From positions 4,464,001-4,528,000 of the forward strand of contig NZ_CP108414.1 of the NCBI RefSeq assembly GCF_035978755.1: DNA of 64,000 bases. Direction: 5' to 3'. This document shows positions 16,211 through 24,418 of this stretch, in pieces. Position numbers and translations under genes: made by a program. Every line of letters starts with the position of its first letter. Within the stretch, counting starts at the first letter, position 1. The notes under the pieces were generated by a model that worked only from the letters and a program-made list of their open reading frames with translations, had not been told where the DNA came from and ran no database searches. This DNA comes from Streptomyces sp. NBC_01298 (GTDB lineage Bacteria > Actinomycetota > Actinomycetes > Streptomycetales > Streptomycetaceae).

Positions 16211-18436
16211 GTGCGCACAGAGGACGTCCTGGCCGCCATCGCGACCGGTTTGTGGCGATGGGACAACGCCTCCGGGACGGTCACCCTCGACGGCGAGGCC
16301 GCCCGGCTGCTCGGGCTGCCCGCCGAGCCCGTCGCGCTGCCCGAGGTCGCCGTGCGCTCGCGCTTCCACCCGGTGGACTGGAACGAGATCAACGGCATCG
16401 TGAACCTCGCGGTCGCCGAGGGCACCCTCGCCGAGGCCCGGCTGCGGATCATGGACGAGGACGGGCGCGTGCTGCGCACCGTACGGAGCCGCTCGAAGCC
16501 GCTGGAGAACCGGGGCGCGGACGGCCGCGTCGACTACGAGCTGATCGGCACCATCCAGGAGATAGCCGAGGCCCAGCCCGGCACCACGGCCGCGCACACC
16601 CCCATCACCGGCGACTGGCGCCGCTCGCGCGAGGCGTTCCTGCTGGACGCCGGGCGGGCGCTGGCCGAGGCCCGGTCCACCGCCGAGGTCCTGCGGGTGG
16701 CGGCCTCGCTGTCCATGCCCGGGTTCATCCCCGACGGGCTGGCCGTCTTCGGCGTGTCCGGCGACCGGCTGTCGATCATCGGGCACCACGGGCACGATCC
16801 CGGGGACGAGGGCCCCTTCGCGGACATGCCGCTGCTGACCGACTACCCGGCCGCGGAGGTCGTCCGTACCGGCCGGGCGATCTACCTCCCCAGCCCCGAG
16901 GACTACAAGCGGCGCTTTCCGGCCACCTGGCCGCTCGCCCAGCGCTTCGACAGGATCTCCTGGGCCTTCCTGCCGCTGATCGTCGCGGGGCGCACCATGG
17001 GCGCCTGGATGGCCGCCTTCAAGCACCCGGTGTCCTTCTCCCCCGACGAGCGCTCCGTCCTGACGACGGTGGCCCGGATGCTCGCGCAGGCACTCCAGCG
17101 CGCCGGGGTGGCCGAATCCGAGCGGGAGCTCACCACCGGCCTCCAGCGGTCGATGATGCCGCAGCTCGGCCCCGAGATCCCCGGGATGACCCTCGCCGCG
17201 CGCTACGTGCCGACCGGCGGCGGGCTCCAGGTCGGCGGCGACTGGTACGACATGATCCCGCTGCCCTCGGGACGGTTCGCGCTGGTCATCGGCGATGTCC
17301 AGGGGCACGACGTCCGGGCGGCCGGTCTCATGGGCCAGCTGCGGATCGCGGTGCGCGCGTACGCCTCCGAGGGCCACCGGCCCGACGCGGTGCTCTCGCG
17401 CGCCTCCCGGTTCCTGGCGGGCCTGTGCTCGGAGCAGGAGGACACCGGGCCGGACCCGGGCCGCCCGGGCCCGGGCTCGGGCAGCGGTGCCGGGGACTCC
17501 GACTTCCAGAGCCCGCGCTTCGCGACCTGCCTGTACGTGGAGTGCGATCCGGCGACCGGACTGCTGGAGGTGGCCCGCGCCGGGCACCCCGACCCGGCGG
17601 TGCGGATGGCCGACGGCACCGTCCTGATGCGGCCCACGGCGGGCGGGCTGCCGCTCGGCATCGTGCCGGACACCGACTACCCGACGACCCGGTTCACCCT
17701 GGAACCCGGCGAGACGATGATGCTCTGCACCGACGGGCTCATCGAGACGGGCGGGCACGACCTCGACACCGGCTGGGCGCGGCTGCGGGCGATCCTGGAG
17801 TCGCAGACCCCCGACCCCGGGACGCATGGTTCTCAGGACATGGAGCCCCGCCACCTGGAACGGCTGGCCGACCTGCTGGTCCAGGCGGTGCACGGCCCGT
17901 CCTCGCACCACACCACGGGCCCGCTGGCCGACCGGCGCGAGGACGACATCGCCGTCGTCCTGCTCTGCCGGGAGGGCGAGGGCTGCGGCTGCGAGACCCC
18001 GCTGCTGCACCCGTCGCGGCCGGCCCGGCGCACCATGACGACGGTCGCCCAGGCGGAGCCGGAGCGGGTCGCGGGGGTCCGCCACCAGATCCGGGAGCTG
18101 CTGCACGACTGGGCGGACCCGGAGCAGGTCGACTCGGCGGTGCTGATGGTCTCCGAGATGCTGACGAACGTACTGGTCCACACGGACGGGGACGCGCTGC
18201 TGATCGCCGAGGCGGTGGGCGAACTCGGCTCGCGCCGGCTGCGGGTGGAGGTGGCGGACGCCTCCGACGAGCTGCCGCACAAGCGGCACCCGGGAGAGAT
18301 GGCGTCGAGCGGGCGGGGCGTCCTGCTGCTGGAGATGCTGGCGGACGACTGGGGCGTCGACCCGCGCGGCGAGGGCAAGTCCACGTGGTTCGTGCTCCTC
18401 GAACAGTCGAAGCCCGACGAGCCGGAGACGGCTTAG
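16211..18436 (+). CDS. PAS-GAF-PP2C phosphatase with C-terminal HATPase (SpoIIE/RsbU-like)
   Basis: 741 aa from GTG at 16211; an in-frame ATG at 16190 is an alternative. In order: PAS-like sensor (about 1-130), GAF-like domain (about 140-290), SpoIIE-type PP2C phosphatase (about 300-570, with GGDWYDMIPLPSGR and VIGDVQGHDVRAA carrying metal-binding Asp residues), and an anti-sigma-like HATPase_c (about 590-740, MVSEMLTNVLVHTDGDA and SGRGVLLLEML). Such proteins dephosphorylate anti-anti-sigma factors, and the kinase-like domain can act on the same partners, linking a signal to sigma factor release. Cytoplasmic. Its TAG stop directly abuts the second 29-bp IS-like repeat. Confidence 0.85.
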   Translation: MRTEDVLAAIATGLWRWDNASGTVTLDGEAARLLGLPAEPVALPEVAVRSRFHPVDWNEINGIVNLAVAEGTLAEARLRIMDEDGRVLRTVRSRSKPLENRGADGRVDYELIGTIQEIAEAQPGTTAAHTPITGDWRRSREAFLLDAGRALAEARSTAEVLRVAASLSMPGFIPDGLAVFGVSGDRLSIIGHHGHDPGDEGPFADMPLLTDYPAAEVVRTGRAIYLPSPEDYKRRFPATWPLAQRFDRISWAFLPLIVAGRTMGAWMAAFKHPVSFSPDERSVLTTVARMLAQALQRAGVAESERELTTGLQRSMMPQLGPEIPGMTLAARYVPTGGGLQVGGDWYDMIPLPSGRFALVIGDVQGHDVRAAGLMGQLRIAVRAYASEGHRPDAVLSRASRFLAGLCSEQEDTGPDPGRPGPGSGSGAGDSDFQSPRFATCLYVECDPATGLLEVARAGHPDPAVRMADGTVLMRPTAGGLPLGIVPDTDYPTTRFTLEPGETMMLCTDGLIETGGHDLDTGWARLRAILESQTPDPGTHGSQDMEPRHLERLADLLVQAVHGPSSHHTTGPLADRREDDIAVVLLCREGEGCGCETPLLHPSRPARRTMTTVAQAEPERVAGVRHQIRELLHDWADPEQVDSAVLMVSEMLTNVLVHTDGDALLIAEAVGELGSRRLRVEVADASDELPHKRHPGEMASSGRGVLLLEMLADDWGVDPRGEGKSTWFVLLEQSKPDEPETA

Positions 18437-18438
18437 GC

Positions 18439-18467
18439 CGTCTCTTTCGGATCTTGCCGGGCCCGCG
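18439..18467. repeat. IS-end-like repeat, copy 2
   Basis: Identical over 29 bp to 6689-6717 and again placed directly after YTAG (TTAG) that forms a stop codon. The sequence after the repeat is the headless secreted-protein gene, which suggests the repeat marks an insertion or deletion breakpoint. Confidence 0.5.
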
Positions 18468-19103
18468 ACGCCTGGCACGAACAGCTCGTCCATCGGGCTC
18501 TTCTTCCCCGACAAGGACAAGACCGTGCAGGTGAGCGCCCTGTTCGACCGTGCCCAGATCCCGGCCGGCACCACCTCGCCGAAGGTGGAGATCCAGCACT
18601 CGGTGGACGGCAAGACCGGCTGGACCACCCGCAAGAGCCTCAACGCCCCCACCGACGCGGGCAGCAACACCTCGGTGAACATCGACACGAAGCTGCCCTA
18701 CCCGGGCGCCGGCCACATCCGCCTGCTCGCCGCGGGCACGCCGGCCGTCCACGGCTCGGTCACCCCCGCCGTCAAGGTCGCCCGGGTCATGACCGCCATC
18801 CCGGACCTCAACGCCTCGCCGGAACCGGTCAAGAAGGGGCGGACCCTCACCGTCACCGGCAAGCTGACCCAGTCCCTCCCGGCCTGGCAGCCCTTCCCCC
18901 AGCAGACCGTCCACTACTCCTTCCGCCCGGCCGGAAGCACCACTTGGAAGCTGATGGGCCACTCCACGACGGGCGCCGGCGGCACCTTCACCAAGACGTT
19001 CACCGCGGGCGCGACCGGCTCCTGGACCGCCCGCTACGAGCAGCCCGAAGTCACCCACTTCGCCGCCTCCAGCCGCGTCGACGAGGTCGTCGTCACCCCG
19101 TAG
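18468..19103 (+). pseudogene. 5'-truncated gene for a secreted Ig-like/surface protein
   Basis: In-frame coding sequence continues from the edge of the 29-bp repeat (TPGTNSSSIGLFFPDKDK) to TAG at 19101. The only early start candidates are GTG at 18525 and 18531, with no ribosome site. The product would lack a signal peptide although its composition is that of exported Streptomyces beta-sandwich proteins: two repeats of about 95 residues (VQVSALFDRAQIPAGT; LTVTGKLTQSLPAW) ending in TARYEQPEVTHFAASSR. I infer that the N-terminus and promoter were lost when the repeat element inserted or recombined. It could still be translated from GTG 18525 as a 192-aa fragment. Confidence 0.6.
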
Positions 19104-19186
19104 CACCCGCGCCCCCGCCTGGCCCCCGGCCGCGCTCCCCGGCGGGGCGCGCCCGGGGGCGGCTTTTGCCCGTGTTTGTATGAGCC

Positions 19187-20224
19187 GTGCCGACAACTCC
19201 CCTGCTGCCCGAGCCCGTACGCCGCCTCGCCGCCTGGTGCGTCGTCGTCCTCCTCGCCACCGCCGTCCTCGCGCTCGTCGTATGGCTGTGCGCCGTCTTC
19301 CGGACGGTGGTCACGCCCGTACTGCTCGCCGTGCTCGGCACCGCCCTGCTCGGGCCGATGCACCGGTGGCTGGTCCACAGGAAGGTCAACCGCTCGCTCG
19401 CCGCGGCCCTCACCTGCCTGACCGTGGCCGCCGTGGTCGGCGGGGCCGGCTACATCGTGGTCCTCGCGCTCATCGAGACCGGCGACCAGATCATCGACTC
19501 CCTGCGGAAGGCCGGCACGGACCTCGCGAAGCACTTCGGGGCGCTCGGCACCTCCCTGGAGGACGTGGCGAAGAACTCCAAGGACCTGCTCACCAAGTTC
19601 GGCGGCACGGCCGCCTCGGGCGTGGTCACCGGGCTCAGCGTCGTCGCGACGATGCTCGCGACGGCCCTGCTGGCCATGGTGCTGATCTTCTTCTTCCTCC
19701 GCGACTCCGACCGCGCCGTGGGCACCCTGCGCTCGATGGTGCCCCACCGCTCGGGCGACCTCATGGAGGCGATGGGGCGGCGCGCGTACGGGGCCGTCGA
19801 GGGCTTCATGCGCGGGACCACCTTCGTGGCCCTGGTAGACGCCGTACTGATCGGCGCCGGCCTGCTGATCCTCCAGGTCCCCGGGGCCGTGGGGCTGGCC
19901 GCCCTGGTGTTCGTGACCGCCTACATCCCCTACCTCGGCGCCTTCCTCTCCGGCGCCGTGGCCGTCCTCGTCGCCCTCGCCGACCGCGGCTGGGTGATCG
20001 GCCTGTGGGCGCTGGGCGTGGTGCTGGCGGTCCAGATGATCGAGGGCTACATCCTCCAGCCCATGGTGCAGAGCCGCACCGTGCAGATGCACCCGGCGGT
20101 GGTGATGCTCTCGATCACGGCCGGCGCGAGCGTCGCCGGCATCCTCGGCATGCTGCTGGCCGTCCCCCTGACCGCGGCCTTCTTCGGGGTGGTCTCGGAA
20201 CTGAAGTCCCGCTACGCGCCCTAG
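19187..20224 (+). CDS. AI-2E family transporter (PerM-like permease)
   Basis: 345 aa from GTG at 19187. There are seven to eight hydrophobic segments: two N-terminal pairs (WCVVVLLATAVLALVVWLCAVF; VNRSLAAALTCLTVAAVVGG), an amphipathic region at about 100-145, and a C-terminal block with the conserved TAYIPYLGAFLSGAVAVLVAL and EGYILQPMVQSRTVQMHPAVVML segments. These last motifs typify the AI-2E/PerM family. Members export diverse small molecules or sodium in exchange; only a few export autoinducer-2. The substrate is unknown. Convergent with the amino acid permease 13 bp away, with no clear terminator between them. Confidence 0.88.
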   Translation: MPTTPLLPEPVRRLAAWCVVVLLATAVLALVVWLCAVFRTVVTPVLLAVLGTALLGPMHRWLVHRKVNRSLAAALTCLTVAAVVGGAGYIVVLALIETGDQIIDSLRKAGTDLAKHFGALGTSLEDVAKNSKDLLTKFGGTAASGVVTGLSVVATMLATALLAMVLIFFFLRDSDRAVGTLRSMVPHRSGDLMEAMGRRAYGAVEGFMRGTTFVALVDAVLIGAGLLILQVPGAVGLAALVFVTAYIPYLGAFLSGAVAVLVALADRGWVIGLWALGVVLAVQMIEGYILQPMVQSRTVQMHPAVVMLSITAGASVAGILGMLLAVPLTAAFFGVVSELKSRYAP

Positions 20225-20237
20225 GCCTGATCCCAGG

Positions 20238-21608
20238 TCAGCCGGTGAAGGAGTCCGCCTCTCCCGGCTCGGTCTCCAGGGCCTGGCGGTCGAACCTCAG
20301 CATGCCGAGGTAGAACAGACCGCCGATCAGGAGGAGGCCCACCACGATCACCACGGAGACGAAGGCCTCCTTCGGGGCCACCAGGACGAACAGCGCGATG
20401 AGCGTCCACAGCAGTGCGCAGACGGCGACCGGCAGTTCGAAGCGTCCCAGGTCGAAGGCGCCCTTCCTGCGGCTCAGACGTCCGCGCACCGTCAGGTAGA
20501 GCACGATGGTCGCGCCGTAGGTGACCGCGGGGAGGATGGTCGAGGCCGTGATCAGCTCCAGCAGCGCGGCTCCCGGCAGCGCGACCATCAAGGCGACGCC
20601 CAGGGCGAAGACCAGCACGGTCGCCGGGATCGGCGTCCTCGTACGCGGGTTGACCCGTCGCATCAGCCGGTGGGCGGGGAAGCGCGCGTCGCGCGACATC
20701 GCGAAGACGAGCCGCGAGCACGAGACCATCACCACGATCCCGGCGCCGAAGAACGCGATGGTGATCGCGACCAGCAGCGTCCTCTCCATCACCGGACCGA
20801 GCTGGTCGCGCATGATCGCCGCGACCGGTGAGTCCTCGGCGCTGACGCGGGGGATGTCCTCGATCGCGATGGTGAGCGTGATCAGGAACAGCATGCCCAG
20901 AACCCCGGCCGCCACGACCGACCCCACGATCGCGCGCGGAACGGTGCGGAACGGATCCTTGGCCTCCTCGGCCAGGTTCGCCGCGGAGTCGAAGCCGACG
21001 AGGGTCGCCAGCCCCATGATCATCGCGAGCATCAGCCCGCCGCCGACCGAGAAATAGCCGGGGGCGTGCTCGACGACACCGCGCGAGGTGAGGTTGCCGA
21101 CCGAGCCGTCGCCCGTGACGGCCACGGCGATGACGAGCCCGATCGCCACCACCACGACGAGGGCCAGTTCGAGCCCCACCGCGACCGTGTTGATCAGACT
21201 GACGAGACGCGTGGAAGCCACGGCCAGCACGGTCTGGACGAGCAGCACCACCAGGGTGATCAGGCGCGCGGTGCCCTCGTCCGGCGCGATGCCGGCGAGC
21301 GGCATGAACGCCTGGCTGGCGAGCGCGTTGTCGACGGCCACCACGCCGATCGCCAGGTAGCAGAAGGTCAGCCACCCGAACCACCAGCCGATCTTCGGGC
21401 TGGCCAGCCGTGAGGCCCACTGGTACGAGGAACCGCTGAGCGGGATGCGGGCCGCGAACTGGGCGACCACCAGCGCCACCAGGGTCTGTCCCACCGCGGC
21501 GACGATCCACAGCCAGATCCCCACCGGCCCGGCGGTCAGCAGGACCTCGTCGAAGGTCGCGAAGATGCCGACCGCCACCGAGATGAACGCGAACGAGATC
21601 GCGAACAC
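20238..21608 (-). CDS. APC-family amino acid permease, probable 5' frameshift
   Basis: About 456 aa and 12 predicted membrane spans, with typical APC segments (FAISFAFISVAVGIFATF; SGSSYQWASRLASPKIGWWFGW; VGFDSAANLAEEAKDP). It imports amino acids or polyamines by proton symport. The frame is open upstream of the GTG at 21608 with family-like residues (GYRQELKRTLGSFQ) but no in-frame ATG or GTG. An ATG at 21685 with an ideal AGGAG site is one frame off and reads to a stop after 17 codons. A single-base indel near the start is therefore likely, leaving either a weakly translated N-terminally short protein or a pseudogene. Downstream of, and same strand as, the TetR gene. Confidence 0.75.
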   Translation of the reverse strand: MFAISFAFISVAVGIFATFDEVLLTAGPVGIWLWIVAAVGQTLVALVVAQFAARIPLSGSSYQWASRLASPKIGWWFGWLTFCYLAIGVVAVDNALASQAFMPLAGIAPDEGTARLITLVVLLVQTVLAVASTRLVSLINTVAVGLELALVVVVAIGLVIAVAVTGDGSVGNLTSRGVVEHAPGYFSVGGGLMLAMIMGLATLVGFDSAANLAEEAKDPFRTVPRAIVGSVVAAGVLGMLFLITLTIAIEDIPRVSAEDSPVAAIMRDQLGPVMERTLLVAITIAFFGAGIVVMVSCSRLVFAMSRDARFPAHRLMRRVNPRTRTPIPATVLVFALGVALMVALPGAALLELITASTILPAVTYGATIVLYLTVRGRLSRRKGAFDLGRFELPVAVCALLWTLIALFVLVAPKEAFVSVVIVVGLLLIGGLFYLGMLRFDRQALETEPGEADSFTG

Positions 21609-21741
21609 CTGGAAGGAGCCGAGGGTCCGCTTCAGCTCCTGCCGGTAGCCGCCGGCCTCGACGGATCCCGCATCACCCTGCGCATCGGACGATCTCCTGC
21701 CGGGCGTACGTGCCGCGGGCGCCCGCCGAAGGTCCTGATGA

Positions 21742-22386
21742 TCAGTCCGATCGCCCCTGCGCGGTGCCGGCGTCGGTGGCGTAGGAGGAAACCAGGCGCG
21801 AGAGGTGGCGGCCCGCCAGGAGGAGGGGGGTGCGGCTGCGGGTGACCTGGGAGGTCATCTCGGCACCCTCCAGGGTGTTGATCACGGTGACGGCCAGCTC
21901 GCGCGCCTCCGCCTCCGGGTGGCCGCAGGCCAGGAGCTTCGCGGCGACGAGCTCCTGCCAGTTCGCGAAGGCCCGGGCGCAGGCCGCCTGGAGTTCCGGC
22001 AGCCGGCCGACCGATTCCAGGGCCGTGGGCGTCACCGGGCAGCCGTCGCGCCAGTCGGATGCCTCGAGCGCCTCGGCGAGCAGTTCCGCGACGCCCTCGA
22101 CCGCGCGCGCCGGGTCCGCGTGGGCGGACAGCCCGAAGCGCAGGCCCTCGGCGAACTCCTCGTCGCCGAAGTGGATCGCGGCGACCGCGAGCTCCTGCTT
22201 GCCTCCGGGGAAGAAGTGGTACAGCGAGCCGAGGGTGGCCTCCGCCTCGCGGACCAGCTGCTTGATCGGCGTGTTCTCGTACCCGCCGTGCTGGAGGAGG
22301 CGCGAGGCCGTGCGGACCAGCCGCTCCCGCGTCCCGGGTCCGTCCGCCTTCGCCGTCGCCGTCGCCTTCGCCTCTGCTGCTGCCAT
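21742..22386 (-). CDS. TetR-family repressor (LmrA/YxaF-like)
   Basis: 214 aa. After an Ala/Lys-rich start there is a TetR helix-turn-helix (about residues 20-66; RLLQHGGYENTPIKQLVREAEATLGSLYHFF). The ligand-binding domain matches the LmrA/YxaF subgroup (GCPVTPTALE). It is divergent from the imine-reductase-like gene, and two TAGAGCG-type inverted repeats lie in the 125-bp gap. It therefore probably represses itself and that gene until a ligand binds. ATG start. Cytoplasmic, DNA-binding as a dimer. Confidence 0.88.
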   Translation of the reverse strand: MAAAEAKATATAKADGPGTRERLVRTASRLLQHGGYENTPIKQLVREAEATLGSLYHFFPGGKQELAVAAIHFGDEEFAEGLRFGLSAHADPARAVEGVAELLAEALEASDWRDGCPVTPTALESVGRLPELQAACARAFANWQELVAAKLLACGHPEAEARELAVTVINTLEGAEMTSQVTRSRTPLLLAGRHLSRLVSSYATDAGTAQGRSD

Positions 22387-22413
22387 GAACGGAACGATAC
22401 CCCGGGATCTAGA

Positions 22414-22429
22414 TAGAGCGTTCGCTCTA
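22414..22429. promoter_or_regulatory. TetR-type operator 1
   Basis: TAGAGCG, TT, CGCTCTA: a perfect inverted repeat 27 bp upstream of the tetR start codon. The same sequence recurs at 22460. Confidence 0.7.
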
Positions 22430-22459
22430 GTGCGTGCTACGTTCGTTCCGAGCGCTGGA

Positions 22460-22475
22460 TAGAGCGTTCGTTCTA
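22460..22475. promoter_or_regulatory. TetR-type operator 2
   Basis: TAGAGCG, TT, CGTTCTA: the same repeat as operator 1 with one mismatch, its centre 46 bp away and 36 bp upstream of the reductase ATG. Paired operators in a divergent promoter suggest co-control of both genes. Confidence 0.7.
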
Positions 22476-22511
22476 GAGAACCGCAGGCATCGACCCGAGG
22501 AGAGCTCTGCC

Positions 22512-23387
22512 ATGAACCAGGTCCCGAACCAGGTCACCGTCGTCGGCCTCGGCCCCATGGGCCGGGCCATGGCCGCCGCCTATCTGGACGCCGGGTACGA
22601 GGTCACCGTCTGGAACCGCAGCCCCGGCAAGGACACCGAGCTCGTGGCACGCGGTGCGCGGCGGGCCGGCAGCGCCGCCGAGGCGGTCGCGGCGAGCGGA
22701 CTGACCGTGCTCAGCCTCATCGACGTGGAGGCCGCCCACACGGCCCTCGCCGATGCCGACCTCCACGGCCGGGTCCTGGCCAACCTGTCCTCCGACGTCC
22801 CCGACAAGGCCCGGGCCGCCGCCCGCTGGGCGCAGGAGCGCGGGGCCTCGTACCTCACGGGCGGGGTGAACGTACCGCCGACCGGCATCGGCCAGGAGGG
22901 CTCGTCGATGTTCGTCAGCGGCCCCGAGGAGGTCTATGCCGCCCACCGCCCGGCGCTCGACGTCCTGGCCGCCACGGACTACCGGGGCGCCGACGCCGGG
23001 TACGCGCAGCTCTACTACCAGCTCAACATGATCATGTTCTGGACCGCGTACACCGGCTGGTACCAGGCACTCGCCGTGGCGCGGGCCAACGGCCTGACGG
23101 CCGCGGACATCGTGCCGTACGCCGGCTACACGGCCGACACCATGCGCGGGTTCTACGAGGGCTCCGCGCCGCTGATCGACGCGGAGGCGCACGAGGGCAC
23201 GTACGCCCGCCTGGCGATGTGCGCGGCGAGCGTCGAGCACATCCTCCACACCGCCGCCGACTCCGGTGTGGACACCGGGATCCTGACCGCACACGCCGAC
23301 CTCTACCGCCGCGGAATCGCCGCGGGCTTCGGCGCCGACAGCAGCTCCCGGCTGATCGGCCTGCTGCAGGAGGCGGCAGCGAGGTGA
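22512..23387 (+). CDS. Imine-reductase/beta-hydroxyacid dehydrogenase-like NAD(P)H oxidoreductase
   Basis: 291 aa, the usual IRED length. The N-terminal Rossmann fold has VVGLGPMGRAMA (GxGxxG at about residues 12-17) and WNRSPGK, which suits NADPH. The C-terminal helical dimerisation domain begins near LYYQLNMIMFWTAYTGWYQAL. At the helix position where many imine reductases carry Asp, this protein appears to have Tyr (LYYQ), as in the Tyr-type subgroup. It reduces cyclic imines or related C=N/C=O bonds in vitro; the natural substrate is unknown. ATG start after GGAGAG. Faces the TetR gene across two operators. Confidence 0.82.
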   Translation: MNQVPNQVTVVGLGPMGRAMAAAYLDAGYEVTVWNRSPGKDTELVARGARRAGSAAEAVAASGLTVLSLIDVEAAHTALADADLHGRVLANLSSDVPDKARAAARWAQERGASYLTGGVNVPPTGIGQEGSSMFVSGPEEVYAAHRPALDVLAATDYRGADAGYAQLYYQLNMIMFWTAYTGWYQALAVARANGLTAADIVPYAGYTADTMRGFYEGSAPLIDAEAHEGTYARLAMCAASVEHILHTAADSGVDTGILTAHADLYRRGIAAGFGADSSSRLIGLLQEAAAR

Positions 23388-23455
23388 ACTAGTGCCTAGT
23401 CAGGCCACGTTCAACCTGTTGGCTAGGTCCGGGTCGTCCATGCAGACTGCACCGA

Positions 23456-24127
23456 ATGGAGTTGATCGCACAGGGCCGGGATGCTGATGTCTATGCCCTG
23501 GATGAGTCCAGGGTGCTGCGGCGATACCGGCATGGGGGGCCCACCGGTCTGGAGTCACGCTTGATGACGCACCTTGCGGCATGTGGGTATCCGGTGCCGC
23601 GGGTGTACGAGATCACCGAGACCGACATGGTTCTTGAGAGGCTTGCCGGGCCGACGATGCTGGACGAGCTGGCCCGGCGCCCGTGGCGGGTGGGGTCTCT
23701 CGGCCGGGAGCTGGGCCGCCTGCACGACCGGCTGCATGCGCTGCCGGCACCGGAGTGGCTGCCCAAGCGGTTCAGCACGGCGGACGGCGACCGCGTGCTG
23801 CATCTGGACCTGCATCCGGGCAACGTCATTCTGACCCGGCGGGGCCCGGTAGTGATCGACTGGTGCAATGCGGGCGCTGGTGATCCGGCTGCCGATGTGG
23901 CGATGACCGTGGTGATCGTGCGCGGTGCGGACGTGCCGGGACTCGCCGCCCGCCTCGGGCGGGGGCTGTTGCTACGCGGTATGCGCAGCGGCTGCCGGAC
24001 CGACCCGGCGGGACGGATGCAGGAAGCGGTCCGGGCGAAGCTGGATGACCCGAATCTGACGCCCACGGAGGCGGCGTGGTTGCGGCGGCATGCCGGCGTC
24101 GGCAAAGGTCATGGTGTGGGCAGGTGA
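23456..24127 (+). CDS. Small aminoglycoside-phosphotransferase-like kinase
   Basis: 223 aa, short for the APH/choline kinase family. Visible elements: an N-lobe start (AQGRDADVYALDESRVLRRYR), the catalytic loop HLDLHPGNVI (Asp and Asn at the Brenner motif) and the metal-binding VIDWCNAGAGDPAADVA. It should phosphorylate a small-molecule hydroxyl using ATP. The substrate is unknown, and antibiotic resistance cannot be assumed. ATG at 23456 with only a weak ribosome site. The gene and the following fragment form a slightly lower-GC, accessory-looking island. Confidence 0.8.
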   Translation: MELIAQGRDADVYALDESRVLRRYRHGGPTGLESRLMTHLAACGYPVPRVYEITETDMVLERLAGPTMLDELARRPWRVGSLGRELGRLHDRLHALPAPEWLPKRFSTADGDRVLHLDLHPGNVILTRRGPVVIDWCNAGAGDPAADVAMTVVIVRGADVPGLAARLGRGLLLRGMRSGCRTDPAGRMQEAVRAKLDDPNLTPTEAAWLRRHAGVGKGHGVGR

Positions 24128-24200
24128 CACGGCACTCGCCGCCTGACGGCCGGGCGCGCCAGGCCGCCGTGTCCTGCTGGGGCTCGGGGATGTCCACCCC

Positions 24201-24418
24201 GTGTCCGTGGACTTCTGGGAGCTTCTCGCCGAAGCCGCGCGGGAGAGACCGCGGACGTTCGCCTGGCCCCCCTGCAGCCCGAGCAGTGGCGGCACCTGAA
24301 GCCCGGTGACGTGATCCTCATGCACGAAGCCCGGCCCGTCGCCGGCATCGCAGAGATCATCGAGGTCCTGCCGCCCCTCAACCTTGATCGTGTCCTTGAT
24401 CCGGGAAAGGCAGCCTGA
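24201..24418 (+). pseudogene. Frameshifted small gene remnant
   Basis: GTG at 24201 encodes VSVDFWELLAEAARERPRTF and then stops. One frame over, after a C-run near 24267, the sequence continues as LQPEQWRHLKPGDVILMHEA, with a likely C-terminus ending at TGA 24416. Joined by a one-base shift, the two parts make one protein of about 72 aa with normal codon bias. No function is recognised. It overlaps the convergent gene's end by 41 bp. It could also be two unrelated short frames. Confidence 0.4.

Noticed and set aside
23456..24127. Antibiotic-resistance gene call for the APH-like kinase
   Set aside because: The fold is general small-molecule kinase; nothing in the sequence or context shows an antibiotic substrate.
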